Notes under the pieces: generated by a model | The model's database searches: none | What the model saw: the letters and a program-made list of their open reading frames with translations, nothing else | What the model was told of the DNA's origin: nothing | Source: Brachybacterium sp. YJGR34 | Lineage (GTDB): Bacteria; Actinomycetota; Actinomycetes; Actinomycetales; Dermabacteraceae | Length of the DNA stretch: 64,000 nt | Direction of reading: 5' to 3' | Assembly: GCF_003347015.1 (NCBI RefSeq) | Contig: NZ_PNFB01000011.1 | Location: 1 to 64,000 of the forward strand | Part shown: piece by piece, positions 19,468 to 27,929 of the stretch | How the letters are laid out: the number at the start of each line of letters is the position of its first letter | Position numbering within the stretch: the first letter of the stretch is position 1 | Position numbers and translations under genes: made by a program

Positions 19468-21254
19468 GACAGGTCGTCGCCACCGCCGGGCACGTCGACC
19501 ACGGCAAGTCCACCCTCATCCGTGCCCTGACCGGCACCGACCCCGACCGGCTGGAGGCGGAGAAGCGCCGCGGGCTGACCATCGAGCTGGGCTTCGCCTG
19601 GACTGCTCTGCCCTCGGGCCGCGAGGTCTCCTTCGTCGACGTGCCCGGGCACGAGCGCTTCCTGGGCACCATGCTGACCGGACTCGGCCCCGCGCCCGTC
19701 GTGTGCTTCGTGGTCGCGGCGGACGAGGGATGGAAGGAGCAGTCCAGCGATCACCGCGACGCGATCGCCGCCCTCGGGATCGACCAGGGGGTGCTGGTCG
19801 TCTCCCGCACCGACCTGGCGCCCGAGCGGGTGGACGCGGTGATCGCCCAGGCGCGCACCGAGCTCGCCGGCACGGGTCTGGACCAGGCGCCGGCCGTCGC
19901 CGTCTCGGCCCGCACCGGCAGCGGACTCGACGCGCTGCGCGTGCTGCTCGACGAGGTGGTGGGGGCGGCCCGGGAGCCGTCCGAGCACGAGCGGGTGCGA
20001 CTGTGGGTGGACCGCTCCTTCACCATCGCCGGGGCCGGCACCGTGGTCACCGGAACGCTCGGCGCGGGCACGATCGCGACGGGGGACCGCCTGGAGCTGT
20101 GCGGCGCGGAGCGCGGGGAGGCCGTGACGGTGCGCGGGGTGCAGACCCGCGGCGGTCCGGTGGACCGGATCGGCCCGGTGAGCCGCGCCGCGGTGAATCT
20201 GCGCGGCATCGCCCCCGAGGAGATCGGCCGCGGGGACGCTCTCCTCACGCCCGGAGCATGGCAGGTGACCGGCACGGTCGAGGTGCGGCGCATGACCGGC
20301 GAGAGCTTCGCCGACGCTCCGGCCCAGCACGTGGCGCACGTCGGGACCGCCGCGGTCCCGGCCCGGGTGCGGCCGCTCGGGGAGGACCACGCCCGCCTCA
20401 CCCTCGCGCGCGCCCTGCCGCTGCGCGTCGGGGACCGCCTGGTGCTGCGGGGCAGCGGGAGCCGGTGGGTCCGCACCGGCGCGCACGTGCTGGACGTGGA
20501 CCCGCCGTCGCTGCGACGGCGCGGGGAGGGTGCCCGGCGCCGCGAGCAGCTCGAGGCCCTGCCGCTGAGCGGGGACGCCGCGGCCGAGGTCGCCCGCCGT
20601 GGCGCGATGACCGCCGCCGCGCTGAGGCGCCGCGGCATCACCCCGCCTCCGGACCCGGCCCCGGGCCTGCGGCACCGGGGGGACTGGGTGATCGATGCCG
20701 ACGCCCTGGCCGCGTGGTCGGTGCGGCTGCGCGAGACGGTCCGGGCGGACGGCGCCGCCGATGCGCTCTCGGCGGGACTGCCCCGCAAGGCCGCGGTCGA
20801 TGCCCTCGCCCTGCCCGATCCCTCTCTGCTCGACGCAGTGGTGGCCGCCGCCGGGCTGCGCCAGGACGGGGGTCGGATCCGGGAGGCCGGGGAGCCGGCC
20901 GGTCTCGGCGACGCCGAGGAGCCCGTGAGGACCCTCGAAGCGCGGCTGGCCGCGGAGCCCTTCGCCGCCCCCGAGGCCGAGGAGCTGCAGGCCCTGGGTC
21001 TGGGAGCGCGCGCCCTCGCCGCCGCCGCGCACCGGGGACGGCTGCTGCGCCTCGAGGGCGGGGTGATCCTCCTGCCCACCGCGCCGGCCCTGGCCATGCG
21101 CGAGCTCGCGGCCCTCCCGCAGCCCTTCACCGCCTCGCAGGCACGTCGGTCGCTCGCCACCACCCGCCGCGTCGCGATCCCGCTGCTCGAGCACCTCGAT
21201 CGACGCGGCTGGACGCGCCGGCTGGACGCCGGGCACCGCGAAGTGGTGCGCTGA
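19464..21254 (+). CDS. selB: Selenocysteine-specific elongation factor
   Basis: EF-Tu-like GTPase that carries Sec-tRNA-Sec and binds the SECIS hairpin through C-terminal winged helices; 596 residues. G1 is GHVDHGKST, the switch region is LEAEKRRGLTIELGFAW, and G3 is DVPGHE. The G4 position reads SRTD rather than NKxD, which is atypical. Beta-barrel domains follow (RSFTIAGAGTVVTGT). The C-terminal half (from about residue 350) is winged-helix-like, with FTASQARRSLATTRRVAIPLLEHLDRRGWT as the last module. Last gene of selC-selA-selB. Confidence 0.96.
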   Translation: MRQVVATAGHVDHGKSTLIRALTGTDPDRLEAEKRRGLTIELGFAWTALPSGREVSFVDVPGHERFLGTMLTGLGPAPVVCFVVAADEGWKEQSSDHRDAIAALGIDQGVLVVSRTDLAPERVDAVIAQARTELAGTGLDQAPAVAVSARTGSGLDALRVLLDEVVGAAREPSEHERVRLWVDRSFTIAGAGTVVTGTLGAGTIATGDRLELCGAERGEAVTVRGVQTRGGPVDRIGPVSRAAVNLRGIAPEEIGRGDALLTPGAWQVTGTVEVRRMTGESFADAPAQHVAHVGTAAVPARVRPLGEDHARLTLARALPLRVGDRLVLRGSGSRWVRTGAHVLDVDPPSLRRRGEGARRREQLEALPLSGDAAAEVARRGAMTAAALRRRGITPPPDPAPGLRHRGDWVIDADALAAWSVRLRETVRADGAADALSAGLPRKAAVDALALPDPSLLDAVVAAAGLRQDGGRIREAGEPAGLGDAEEPVRTLEARLAAEPFAAPEAEELQALGLGARALAAAAHRGRLLRLEGGVILLPTAPALAMRELAALPQPFTASQARRSLATTRRVAIPLLEHLDRRGWTRRLDAGHREVVR

Positions 21255-21260
21255 CCCCGC

Positions 21261-21308
21261 TCATGGGTACTCCTCCCCATGGCGGAGCGAGCACGGGGTG
21301 CATAGCGT
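21261..21308 (+). promoter_or_regulatory. WXG-box promoter B
   Basis: An imperfect copy of the box at 10576: left half TCATGGGTAC (21261-21270), right half CTCCCCATGG (21273-21282), then exactly 20 bp to TAGCGT (21303-21308). The right half differs from box A at one base. Confidence 0.6.
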
Positions 21309-21374
21309 GGAGCCCAGGTCGCATCCGGCGGCCCCACGGACGCGCGTCGCGCGCACCCCGACGGAGGAGAGACG

Positions 21375-22658
21375 ATGAGCGGCTTCCAGGGTGGCGACAC
21401 CGAGCAGATGCGGCAGCATGCCGAGGTGTGCACGACGGGCACCCGGCGTCTGCTCGAGCTGATCACCGCGGCGAGCTCCGCCGTCGACTCCGTCACCTGG
21501 GCGGGTCCCGACGCCGACTCCTTCCGGGAGCGCTGGCACGTCGAGGCCGCGGGCCGCACCCACGAGGCCTCCGCGACCCTCGAGCGTCTCGCCCGCGAGC
21601 TCTCCCAGCACGCCGAGGAGCAGGACGCGGCCTCCGCCGCGGACGGCGGCGGCCTGTTCTCCGGACCGCTCCTGCCCCTGCCGATCCCCGGCCTCCCGCT
21701 GGGGCCCGGCACCATCGGAGACCTCCTCGACGGGCTCGGCGACTGGTTCTCCGGCGGCGGCGCCACCGGACCGCAGGAGTTCTACGGGGGCCCGGGCTAC
21801 GGCGGCAGCGGGAACATCTACGGGGAGGACCGCCCCGTCGGCGAGCAGTTCACCTTCCAGGGGGACCTGCTCGAGGGCCGCGAGATCGAGAACGAGGCCG
21901 GCTACGTCGACGTGCACGCCGGAGCGGACTACAGCGCGGGCATGAACGGGAGCACGGACCCCTACGGCAACATGACCGGGACCATCGGAGCGCGCGGCAG
22001 CCTCGAGGCCGGGATCGACGAGCGCCTGAACCTCCCGGGAGGCTTCGGCGTCGACGCCTCGGCGCGCGTGGGCATGGAAGCCTACGCGGAGGCCGGCGGG
22101 ACCGTCGGCCCCGACGGGTTCAGCGCCGGGGCCCGCGCCGGATCGTCGCTCTACGGCGAGCAGAGCGTCGCCCTCACCCACGACTCCGGAGCCTCGGTGG
22201 GCATGTCCCAGAGCGCCCGCGTCGGCGTCGAGGCGCACGCCGACGCCCACAGCCACCTCACCCGCAACGAGGACGGGCAGGTCAACGGGTTCTCGCAGGG
22301 CTTCGACGTCGGGGCGTACGCCGGCGGGGAGGTCAAGCAGACCTTCTCCGGGACGGCGCCGGGCGGCTGGTTCTCGGGCTCGGCGTCCCTCAGCGAGAAG
22401 GTCGGAGCCGAGGCCGGGGCCTCCGCCGGGTACGTCGTCTCCACCGACGAGGTCGGCGTCGCGGTCGGCGGGGACCTCGCGGCGAAGATCGGCCTGGGCG
22501 GCGATCTGAGCGTCTCCGTCCACCCCAACCAGATCGTCGACACCTTCACCCCCGGCGACTACAACCTCGACGACGCGATCGGCGACGCGAAGGGCGCCTG
22601 GGACGGTGCCACGGACCTCGCCGGGGACGCGGTCAGCGCCATCAACCCCTTCGACTGA
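21375..22658 (+). CDS. WXG100-like protein with Gly/Ala-rich C-terminal domain (WXG-B)
   Basis: 427 residues. Residues 1-95 are the WXG100-like domain shared with WXG-A (Trp42-Ala-Gly44, PDADSFRERW, closing EEQDAASAADGG). A short Pro/Leu linker (LPLPIPGLPLGPG) follows. Residues 150-390 are a repetitive Gly/Ala-rich region with alternating small and aromatic residues (for example VDASARVGMEAYAEAGG), probably beta-structured. No catalytic or toxin motif is recognisable. Start from GGAGGAGAG upstream and the conserved MSGF. Likely an exported effector-like or surface protein; function unknown. Confidence 0.7.
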   Translation: MSGFQGGDTEQMRQHAEVCTTGTRRLLELITAASSAVDSVTWAGPDADSFRERWHVEAAGRTHEASATLERLARELSQHAEEQDAASAADGGGLFSGPLLPLPIPGLPLGPGTIGDLLDGLGDWFSGGGATGPQEFYGGPGYGGSGNIYGEDRPVGEQFTFQGDLLEGREIENEAGYVDVHAGADYSAGMNGSTDPYGNMTGTIGARGSLEAGIDERLNLPGGFGVDASARVGMEAYAEAGGTVGPDGFSAGARAGSSLYGEQSVALTHDSGASVGMSQSARVGVEAHADAHSHLTRNEDGQVNGFSQGFDVGAYAGGEVKQTFSGTAPGGWFSGSASLSEKVGAEAGASAGYVVSTDEVGVAVGGDLAAKIGLGGDLSVSVHPNQIVDTFTPGDYNLDDAIGDAKGAWDGATDLAGDAVSAINPFD

Positions 22659-22733
22659 CGCCGGCGCTCCGTGCGCGCCCGGGCGAGGAGACGGTGAGGG
22701 CGCGCTCACCGGCCCCTGCCACGGGACGGATCC

Positions 22734-23216
22734 TCACCGACGACCGTGCTGGGCGAGCCACTGCTGGTGCGCGGCGATCACGGCCGAACCCGCCGTCCGG
22801 TACCAGACATGCGCGCGGGTCGACTCCGCCGACTGCGTCTTCCGCAGCGCCGCGACCGGGACCACGGACCCGTCCCAGCGCCGCAGCAGCACCGCGTCCC
22901 CGGGCTCGGACATCTCCGGCACGATCACCTGCTGGACCTGCTCCCAGGGGACGAAGCCCCGCGCGCCGAGCATCGTGCACCAGCTGACGCCGCGGGCATC
23001 GACCCGGGCCACGGCGCGGCGCGCGAGCAGGAACAGCACCGCCCCGACCGCGACCACCGCCAGCCCCAGCACCGCCACGATCACCGCGCCGAGCCAGGCT
23101 CCCTGCACCACGAGCGCCAGGGCGTAGAGCGCCGTGAACGCGCCGAACACCGCGATCAGCGCCCCGCACCACAGGAGCACCGAGCTCGAGCTCGACCTCA
23201 GCTGCGTGGAGCTCAC
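22734..23216 (-). CDS. Small membrane protein with bacterial PH-like domain
   Basis: 160 residues. Two membrane helices (about 14-36 and 42-64) precede a compact C-terminal domain, WCTMLGARGFVPWEQVQQVIVP, of the PH-like type found in many actinobacterial membrane proteins. No enzymatic residues are recognisable. It ends 75 bp from the WXG-B gene (convergent) and starts 9 bp after the end of valS on the same strand, so it may be the last gene of a valS transcript. Confidence 0.7.
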   Translation of the reverse strand: MSSTQLRSSSSSVLLWCGALIAVFGAFTALYALALVVQGAWLGAVIVAVLGLAVVAVGAVLFLLARRAVARVDARGVSWCTMLGARGFVPWEQVQQVIVPEMSEPGDAVLLRRWDGSVVPVAALRKTQSAESTRAHVWYRTAGSAVIAAHQQWLAQHGRR

Positions 23217-23225
23217 GGCGCCGCG

Positions 23226-25898
23226 TCAGCCCTGGTTCCGCGGCTTCTTGACCGGCGGCTCGCCGAGCTCGACGTCCTCCGTGGTGATCCCCTCGCCGTC
23301 GCCGGCGACCAGCTCGAGCCGCTCGATCCTGCCCAGCGCCGTGAGGTCCGCGACCGCGGCCTCGAGGTGCGCCAGCACGCTCTGCGGAGCGAGCACCCGC
23401 ACCGAGAGGATCGGGGTCTTCTGCGAGACCTTCGCGTCGGACTTGATGCGGCGCACGGTGATCGCGGCCTGCGCCACGGAGTCCACCAGCGCGGCGTCCT
23501 GCCCGGCGGCCGCCTCGCGCAGCGGAGCGGCCTCGGGCCAGGGCTGGGTGTGGACGCTGCCGTCCCGCCACCAGGACCAGACCTCCTCGGTGGCGAACAC
23601 GATCACGGGCGCGAACAGGCGCAGCTGGACCTCCAGCGCGATCGCCAGCGCCGCCCGGGCGGAGGCGGCGCCGGCCTCGCCGCTGGGGGAGTTGCCGTGG
23701 GCGCGCTCCTTGACCAGCTCGATGTAGTCGTCGCAGAACGCCCAGAAGAAGGGCTCGGCCACCTCGAGGCTGCGGGCGTAGTCCATGTCGTCGAAGGCGG
23801 CGGTGGCCTGCTCGACCACGTCGCCGAGCCGGGCCAGGAGGGCGCGATCCAGCGGATCGGTGACCACCGCCGGGTCCGCGGCGAGCCGGCCCGCGGGATC
23901 GGCCGGGGCCGGGCCGAAGCCGAGCGCGAACTTCGAGGCGTTGAGGATCTTGATCGCCAGGCGCCGGCCGATCTTCATCTGACCCTCGTCGAAGGTGGTG
24001 TCCACGCCCTGACGCGCCCGGCCCGCCCAGTAGCGCACGCCGTCGGAGCCGTGCTGCTGCAGCAGCCCCAGGGGAGTGATCACGTTGCCCTTGGACTTCG
24101 ACATCTTCTTGCGGTCCGGGTCCAGGATCCAGCCGTTGATCGAGGCGTGCTTCCACGGGAGCGCGTCCTGCTGGAGGTGGGAGCGCACGATGGTGGAGAA
24201 CAGCCAGGTGCGGATGATGTCGTGGCCCTGGGGGCGCAGGTCCATCGGGTAGACCGTCTCGAACAGGCCGGTGTCGTCCGCGGCGTTCCAGCCGCCGGCG
24301 AGCTGCGGGGTCAGCGAGGAGGTGGCCCAGGTGTCGAGGATGTCCGGATCGGCGACGAAGCCGCCCGGCTCGCCCCGCTGCGCCTCGGTGAAGCCGGCGG
24401 GCACGTCGATCGTCGGATCGATGGGGAGGTCCTCCACGGCCGGGGCGATCACGGAGTCGTGGTCGACCTCGCCGTCCGCGCCCACCGCGTACCAGATCGG
24501 GAAGGGCACGCCGTAGAAGCGCTGACGGGAGATCAGCCAGTCGCCGGCCAGCCCCTCCACCCAGTTGCGGTAGCGGGACTCCATGTACGGGGGGTGCCAG
24601 GTCAGCTCGGCGCCGCGGGCGATGAGCTCGTCCCGCAGCCCGTCCTGCGAGGAGTCCCGCCCGCCGTTGGTGAGGTACCACTGCCGGGAGGTCACGTACT
24701 CCAGCGGCTTGTCGCCGTTCTCGTAGAACTTCACCGGGTGCGTGATCCTCGTCGGCTCGCCCACCAGGTCCCCGGAGGCGGTCACCATCTCCACCACGCG
24801 CTTCTGCGCGCTGAAGACGGTCAGGCCCGCCAGCTCGGCGTAGGCGGCCTGCCCCTCCTCGGTGGCGATCCACGGCGCCTCGGGCTGGAAGCGGCCGTCG
24901 CGACCGATCACGGAGCGGGTGGGCAGCGAGAGCTCGCGCCACCAGGTGACGTCGTTGGCGTCGCCGAAGGTGCAGATCATGGCGATGCCGGCGCCCTTGT
25001 CGGGCTGGGCGAGGGGATGGGCCATCACCGGCACCTCGACGCCGAACAGGGGGGAGACGACGGCGGTGCCGAACAGGTCCTGGTAGCGCTCGTCGTCAGG
25101 GTGGGCGACCAGCGCCACGCAGGCCGGCAGCAGCTCGGGACGGGTGGTCTCGATGTAGACCTTCTCGCCGGTGCCGTCGGCACGGGTGAAGCCGATCCGG
25201 TGATAGGCGCCCTCGCGCTCGCGGTCCTCCTGCTCCGCCTGCGCCACCGCGGTGCGGTAGGTGACGTCCCACATGGTGGGTGCCTCGGACTGGTAGGCCT
25301 GGCCCTGCTGCAGGTTCTCGAGGAAGGCGCGCTGGCTGGCGGCGCGGGAGGCCGCGTCGATGGTCTGGTAGCTGTGGTCCCAGTCCACCGAGAGCCCGAG
25401 GGTGCGGAACAGCTCCTCGAAGGACCTCTCGTCCATCGCGGTGAGCTTCTCGCACAGCTCGATGAAGTTGCGGCGCGAGATGGGCAGCTGGTTGGCGGCC
25501 TTCGAGGACTTGTTGGAGCCGCCCTCCTGCGGGGGCGTGAAGTCCGGGTCGTAGGGCAGGGTGGGGTCGCAGCGCACCCCGTAGTAGTTCTGGGCGCGGC
25601 GCTCGGTGGGCAGGCCGTTGTCGTCCCAGCCCAGCGGGTAGAAGCAGTTCTTGCCGCGCATGCGCTGGTAGCGCACGATCATGTCCGCCTGCGAGTAGCC
25701 GAAGACGTGGCCGACGTGCAGCGAGCCCGAGGCCGTGGGCGGCGGGGTGTCGACGCTGAAGACCTGGTCACGAGTGGTGTCCGGATCGAAGGCGTAGAGC
25801 TGCTGCGCGCTCCATACGCCGTCCCACTTCTCCTCGAGACCCTCCAGGGAGGGGCGGTCGGGGAGGGCGGTGTCAGGGCGCGGTGCGGTATCGGTCAT
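23226..25898 (-). CDS. valS: Valyl-tRNA synthetase
   Basis: Class I aminoacyl-tRNA synthetase charging tRNA-Val; 890 residues from ATG 25898 (ATG 25907, in frame, gives 893). The HIGH-type motif is SGSLHVGHVFG and the KMSKS loop is KKMSKSKGN. The CP1 editing insertion contains the RPELLPACVALVAHPDDERY region. Anticodon-binding helices occupy the last third. No Shine-Dalgarno is obvious for either start, and no T-box is present upstream (only about 90 bp to the divergent phosphoesterase gene). Confidence 0.96.
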   Translation of the reverse strand: MTDTAPRPDTALPDRPSLEGLEEKWDGVWSAQQLYAFDPDTTRDQVFSVDTPPPTASGSLHVGHVFGYSQADMIVRYQRMRGKNCFYPLGWDDNGLPTERRAQNYYGVRCDPTLPYDPDFTPPQEGGSNKSSKAANQLPISRRNFIELCEKLTAMDERSFEELFRTLGLSVDWDHSYQTIDAASRAASQRAFLENLQQGQAYQSEAPTMWDVTYRTAVAQAEQEDREREGAYHRIGFTRADGTGEKVYIETTRPELLPACVALVAHPDDERYQDLFGTAVVSPLFGVEVPVMAHPLAQPDKGAGIAMICTFGDANDVTWWRELSLPTRSVIGRDGRFQPEAPWIATEEGQAAYAELAGLTVFSAQKRVVEMVTASGDLVGEPTRITHPVKFYENGDKPLEYVTSRQWYLTNGGRDSSQDGLRDELIARGAELTWHPPYMESRYRNWVEGLAGDWLISRQRFYGVPFPIWYAVGADGEVDHDSVIAPAVEDLPIDPTIDVPAGFTEAQRGEPGGFVADPDILDTWATSSLTPQLAGGWNAADDTGLFETVYPMDLRPQGHDIIRTWLFSTIVRSHLQQDALPWKHASINGWILDPDRKKMSKSKGNVITPLGLLQQHGSDGVRYWAGRARQGVDTTFDEGQMKIGRRLAIKILNASKFALGFGPAPADPAGRLAADPAVVTDPLDRALLARLGDVVEQATAAFDDMDYARSLEVAEPFFWAFCDDYIELVKERAHGNSPSGEAGAASARAALAIALEVQLRLFAPVIVFATEEVWSWWRDGSVHTQPWPEAAPLREAAAGQDAALVDSVAQAAITVRRIKSDAKVSQKTPILSVRVLAPQSVLAHLEAAVADLTALGRIERLELVAGDGEGITTEDVELGEPPVKKPRNQG

Positions 25899-25980
25899 GG
25901 GCGTCATTGTTCCAGGTCTGTCCCGCGGCGCAACGCAGAGTCCGGCAGTGTGAGCGCCTTCGCGTCCGCCGTCGCGCGCG

Positions 25981-25986
25981 TACGGT
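25981..25986 (+). promoter_or_regulatory. Leaderless -10 element of metallophosphoesterase gene
   Basis: TACGGT ends 6 nt before the ATG at 25993. Confidence 0.45.
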
Positions 25987-25992
25987 GGGCGC

Positions 25993-26757
25993 ATGCCCCT
26001 CGAGCGCCTCGCCCTGGTCTCCGACGTGCACGGCAACCTCACCGCCTACGAGGCGGTGCTCGCCGATATCGCCGCGCGCGGCATCACGCGTGTCCTCAAC
26101 CTCGGCGACGTGGTCGGGAAGGGGCCGCGGGGTGCGGCCTGCACCGCCCTGACCCGCGAGCGCTGCGAGGAGACGGTCCGCGGCAACTGGGAGGTGTTCC
26201 TCGCCGGCGACGCGGAGCCCTTCGGCGACGCCCAGGCCTGGTGGCGCGCAGAGCTCTCGGAGGAGGACCGCCGGTGGTTGATCAGCCGGCCCGGCTGCCT
26301 CGATCTGCAGCTCTCGGGCCGGCGCGTGCGACTGGTCCACGCCTCCCCGGTCGACGAGTTCACGAGGGTCTTCCGCGAGCCGGAGGAGGAGGTCTTCGCC
26401 ATGATGTTCGAGCCGACCCCCTTCACCGGGGACGTGGGCCGTGCCGATGTCCTCGTCTACGGGGACATCCACGACGCCTTCCTCTCGGCGGCACCGGGGG
26501 CGACGTTGGTCAACGTGGGCAGCGTCGGGAACCCGCTGGACGAGCCGACGCCCTGCTACGTGATCCTCGAGGGTGAACCCCGGGGCGAGGCGAGTGCACC
26601 CTTCGGGATCCAGTTCGTCCGCGTCCCCTATGACGTCGAGGCGGAGATCGCGGCGGCGCACGCGGTGGGCATGCCGACGGCGGAGGCCTGGGCGATCGAG
26701 CTGCGCACCGGGATCCACCGCGGTGCGCACGCCGAGCGCGGGCTCACCGCCGGCTGA
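25993..26757 (+). CDS. Calcineurin-like metallophosphoesterase
   Basis: 254 residues of the YfcE/MJ0936-like family, which hydrolyses phosphodiesters with two metal ions. Metal-ligand motifs in order are SDVHGN (residues 10-15), GDVVGKGP, GNWE (in place of GNHD), VHASP, and YGDIH (in place of GHTH), followed by NVGSVG. Because the usual His in GNHD is Trp here, the active site may be modified. Divergent from valS; leaderless promoter. Confidence 0.85.
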   Translation: MPLERLALVSDVHGNLTAYEAVLADIAARGITRVLNLGDVVGKGPRGAACTALTRERCEETVRGNWEVFLAGDAEPFGDAQAWWRAELSEEDRRWLISRPGCLDLQLSGRRVRLVHASPVDEFTRVFREPEEEVFAMMFEPTPFTGDVGRADVLVYGDIHDAFLSAAPGATLVNVGSVGNPLDEPTPCYVILEGEPRGEASAPFGIQFVRVPYDVEAEIAAAHAVGMPTAEAWAIELRTGIHRGAHAERGLTAG

Positions 26758-26760
26758 GCC

Positions 26761-27858
26761 TCAGGGCACCCGGGCGGTCCACTCCGGGGTCGAGAACTTC
26801 GTCGCCACCAGCTCGCGGGCCCGCTCCAGCTCCGCCGCGGTGTACGCCGAGTCCGCGGTGTCGTAGCGGGAGCGGAAGTGGTCCAGGAAGCCGGCGATGA
26901 TCTGGTCGCGGGCCAGGCCGGTCTGCGAGCGCATCGGGTCCACGCGCTTGTTCGCGCTGCGCGTGCCCTTGTCGGAGAGCTTCTCGCGACCGATCCGCAG
27001 CACCTCGCCCATGACGTCGGCGTCGATGTCGTAGGCCATGGTCACATGGTGGAGCAGGACCCCGCCGGCGAAGCGGCGCTGGGCGGCGCCGCCGATCTTC
27101 CCCTGTTCGGAGGCGATGTCGTTCAGCGGCACGTAGCGGGCCCGCACCCCGATCTCCGCGAGCGCCCCCATCACCCAGTCGTCGAGATAGGCGTAGGCCT
27201 GCTCGAAGCTGAGCCCCTCCACCAGGGAGGTGGGGACCACGAGGGAGTAGGTGATGCAGTTGCCCGGCTCCATGAACATCGCGCCGCCGCCGGTGATCCG
27301 GCGCACCACGCCGATGCCGTGGCGGGCGGCGCCGTCGGCGTCGATCTCGTTGCGCAGCGACTGGTAGGAGCCGATCACCACCAGCGAGGAGTCCCAGTCC
27401 CAGATCCGGAAGGTGGGGCCCCGGCGCCCGGCGGCCATCTCCCGCGGCAGCACCTCGTCCAGGGCCACGTGCATCACGGGCGGCAGCACCTCCGGGCCGA
27501 TCACCTCGAAGGTCAGGTCCTCCCAGCTGCTGGCGTGGCCCAGGGCACGGCGGGCGGCGATCGCGACCGCCTCGGCGTCGAAGCCGATCAGCTGCACCTC
27601 GTCGTCGCGCGCGGCGAGACGGGCGGTGATCGCCTCGGCCAGCTCGGCGGTGGAGGAGCTCGCGTCCCGGCCCACGAGCCCGGCGGAGAGATCCTCGAGC
27701 GCGTCGTCGGGCTCGAGGAAGAAGTCGCCGAACACGTGGGCGCGGACGATGCGCTCGTCCTCGACGTCGAGGCTCACCGAGACGAGCTTCCCGCCGCGCA
27801 CCTTGTACTGGCCGGTGCGGGTGGCGGGGGAGTGCGGGGAGTCAGCGGGGGTGCTCAT
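26761..27858 (-). CDS. Lipoate-protein ligase family protein with permuted domain order
   Basis: 365 residues. The N-terminal 90 residues (QYKVRGGKLVSVSLDVEDERIVRAHVFGDFF) look like the small LplA accessory domain (LplA_C/LplB type). The catalytic BPL/LplA fold follows: FRIWDWDSSLVVIGSYQ, RRITGGGAMFMEPGNCITYSLV and GKIGGAAQRRFAGGVLLHH. In E. coli LplA the accessory domain is C-terminal, so the order is reversed. Predicted to attach lipoate to 2-oxoacid dehydrogenase E2 or GcvH, or to transfer octanoyl groups; which one is not decidable here. ATG start behind GAGGA. Confidence 0.85.
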   Translation of the reverse strand: MSTPADSPHSPATRTGQYKVRGGKLVSVSLDVEDERIVRAHVFGDFFLEPDDALEDLSAGLVGRDASSSTAELAEAITARLAARDDEVQLIGFDAEAVAIAARRALGHASSWEDLTFEVIGPEVLPPVMHVALDEVLPREMAAGRRGPTFRIWDWDSSLVVIGSYQSLRNEIDADGAARHGIGVVRRITGGGAMFMEPGNCITYSLVVPTSLVEGLSFEQAYAYLDDWVMGALAEIGVRARYVPLNDIASEQGKIGGAAQRRFAGGVLLHHVTMAYDIDADVMGEVLRIGREKLSDKGTRSANKRVDPMRSQTGLARDQIIAGFLDHFRSRYDTADSAYTAAELERARELVATKFSTPEWTARVP

Positions 27859-27929
27859 GGGTCCATCCTCGCCCAGACCGGCGGCGGCGACGGCGCCTGA
27901 TCGCTCACAGCGTCGCGCGGCGGCCGCCC

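Noticed and set aside
10523-22733. Mobile element carrying the accessory block
   Set aside because: No integrase, transposase, terminal inverted repeats or att-like duplications were found. The only tRNA is selC, which is intact, with no duplicated 3' end seen downstream.
25899-25992. T-box upstream of valS
   Set aside because: Only about 90 bp separate valS from the divergent gene, and no GGGTGGNACCGCG-like sequence occurs there.
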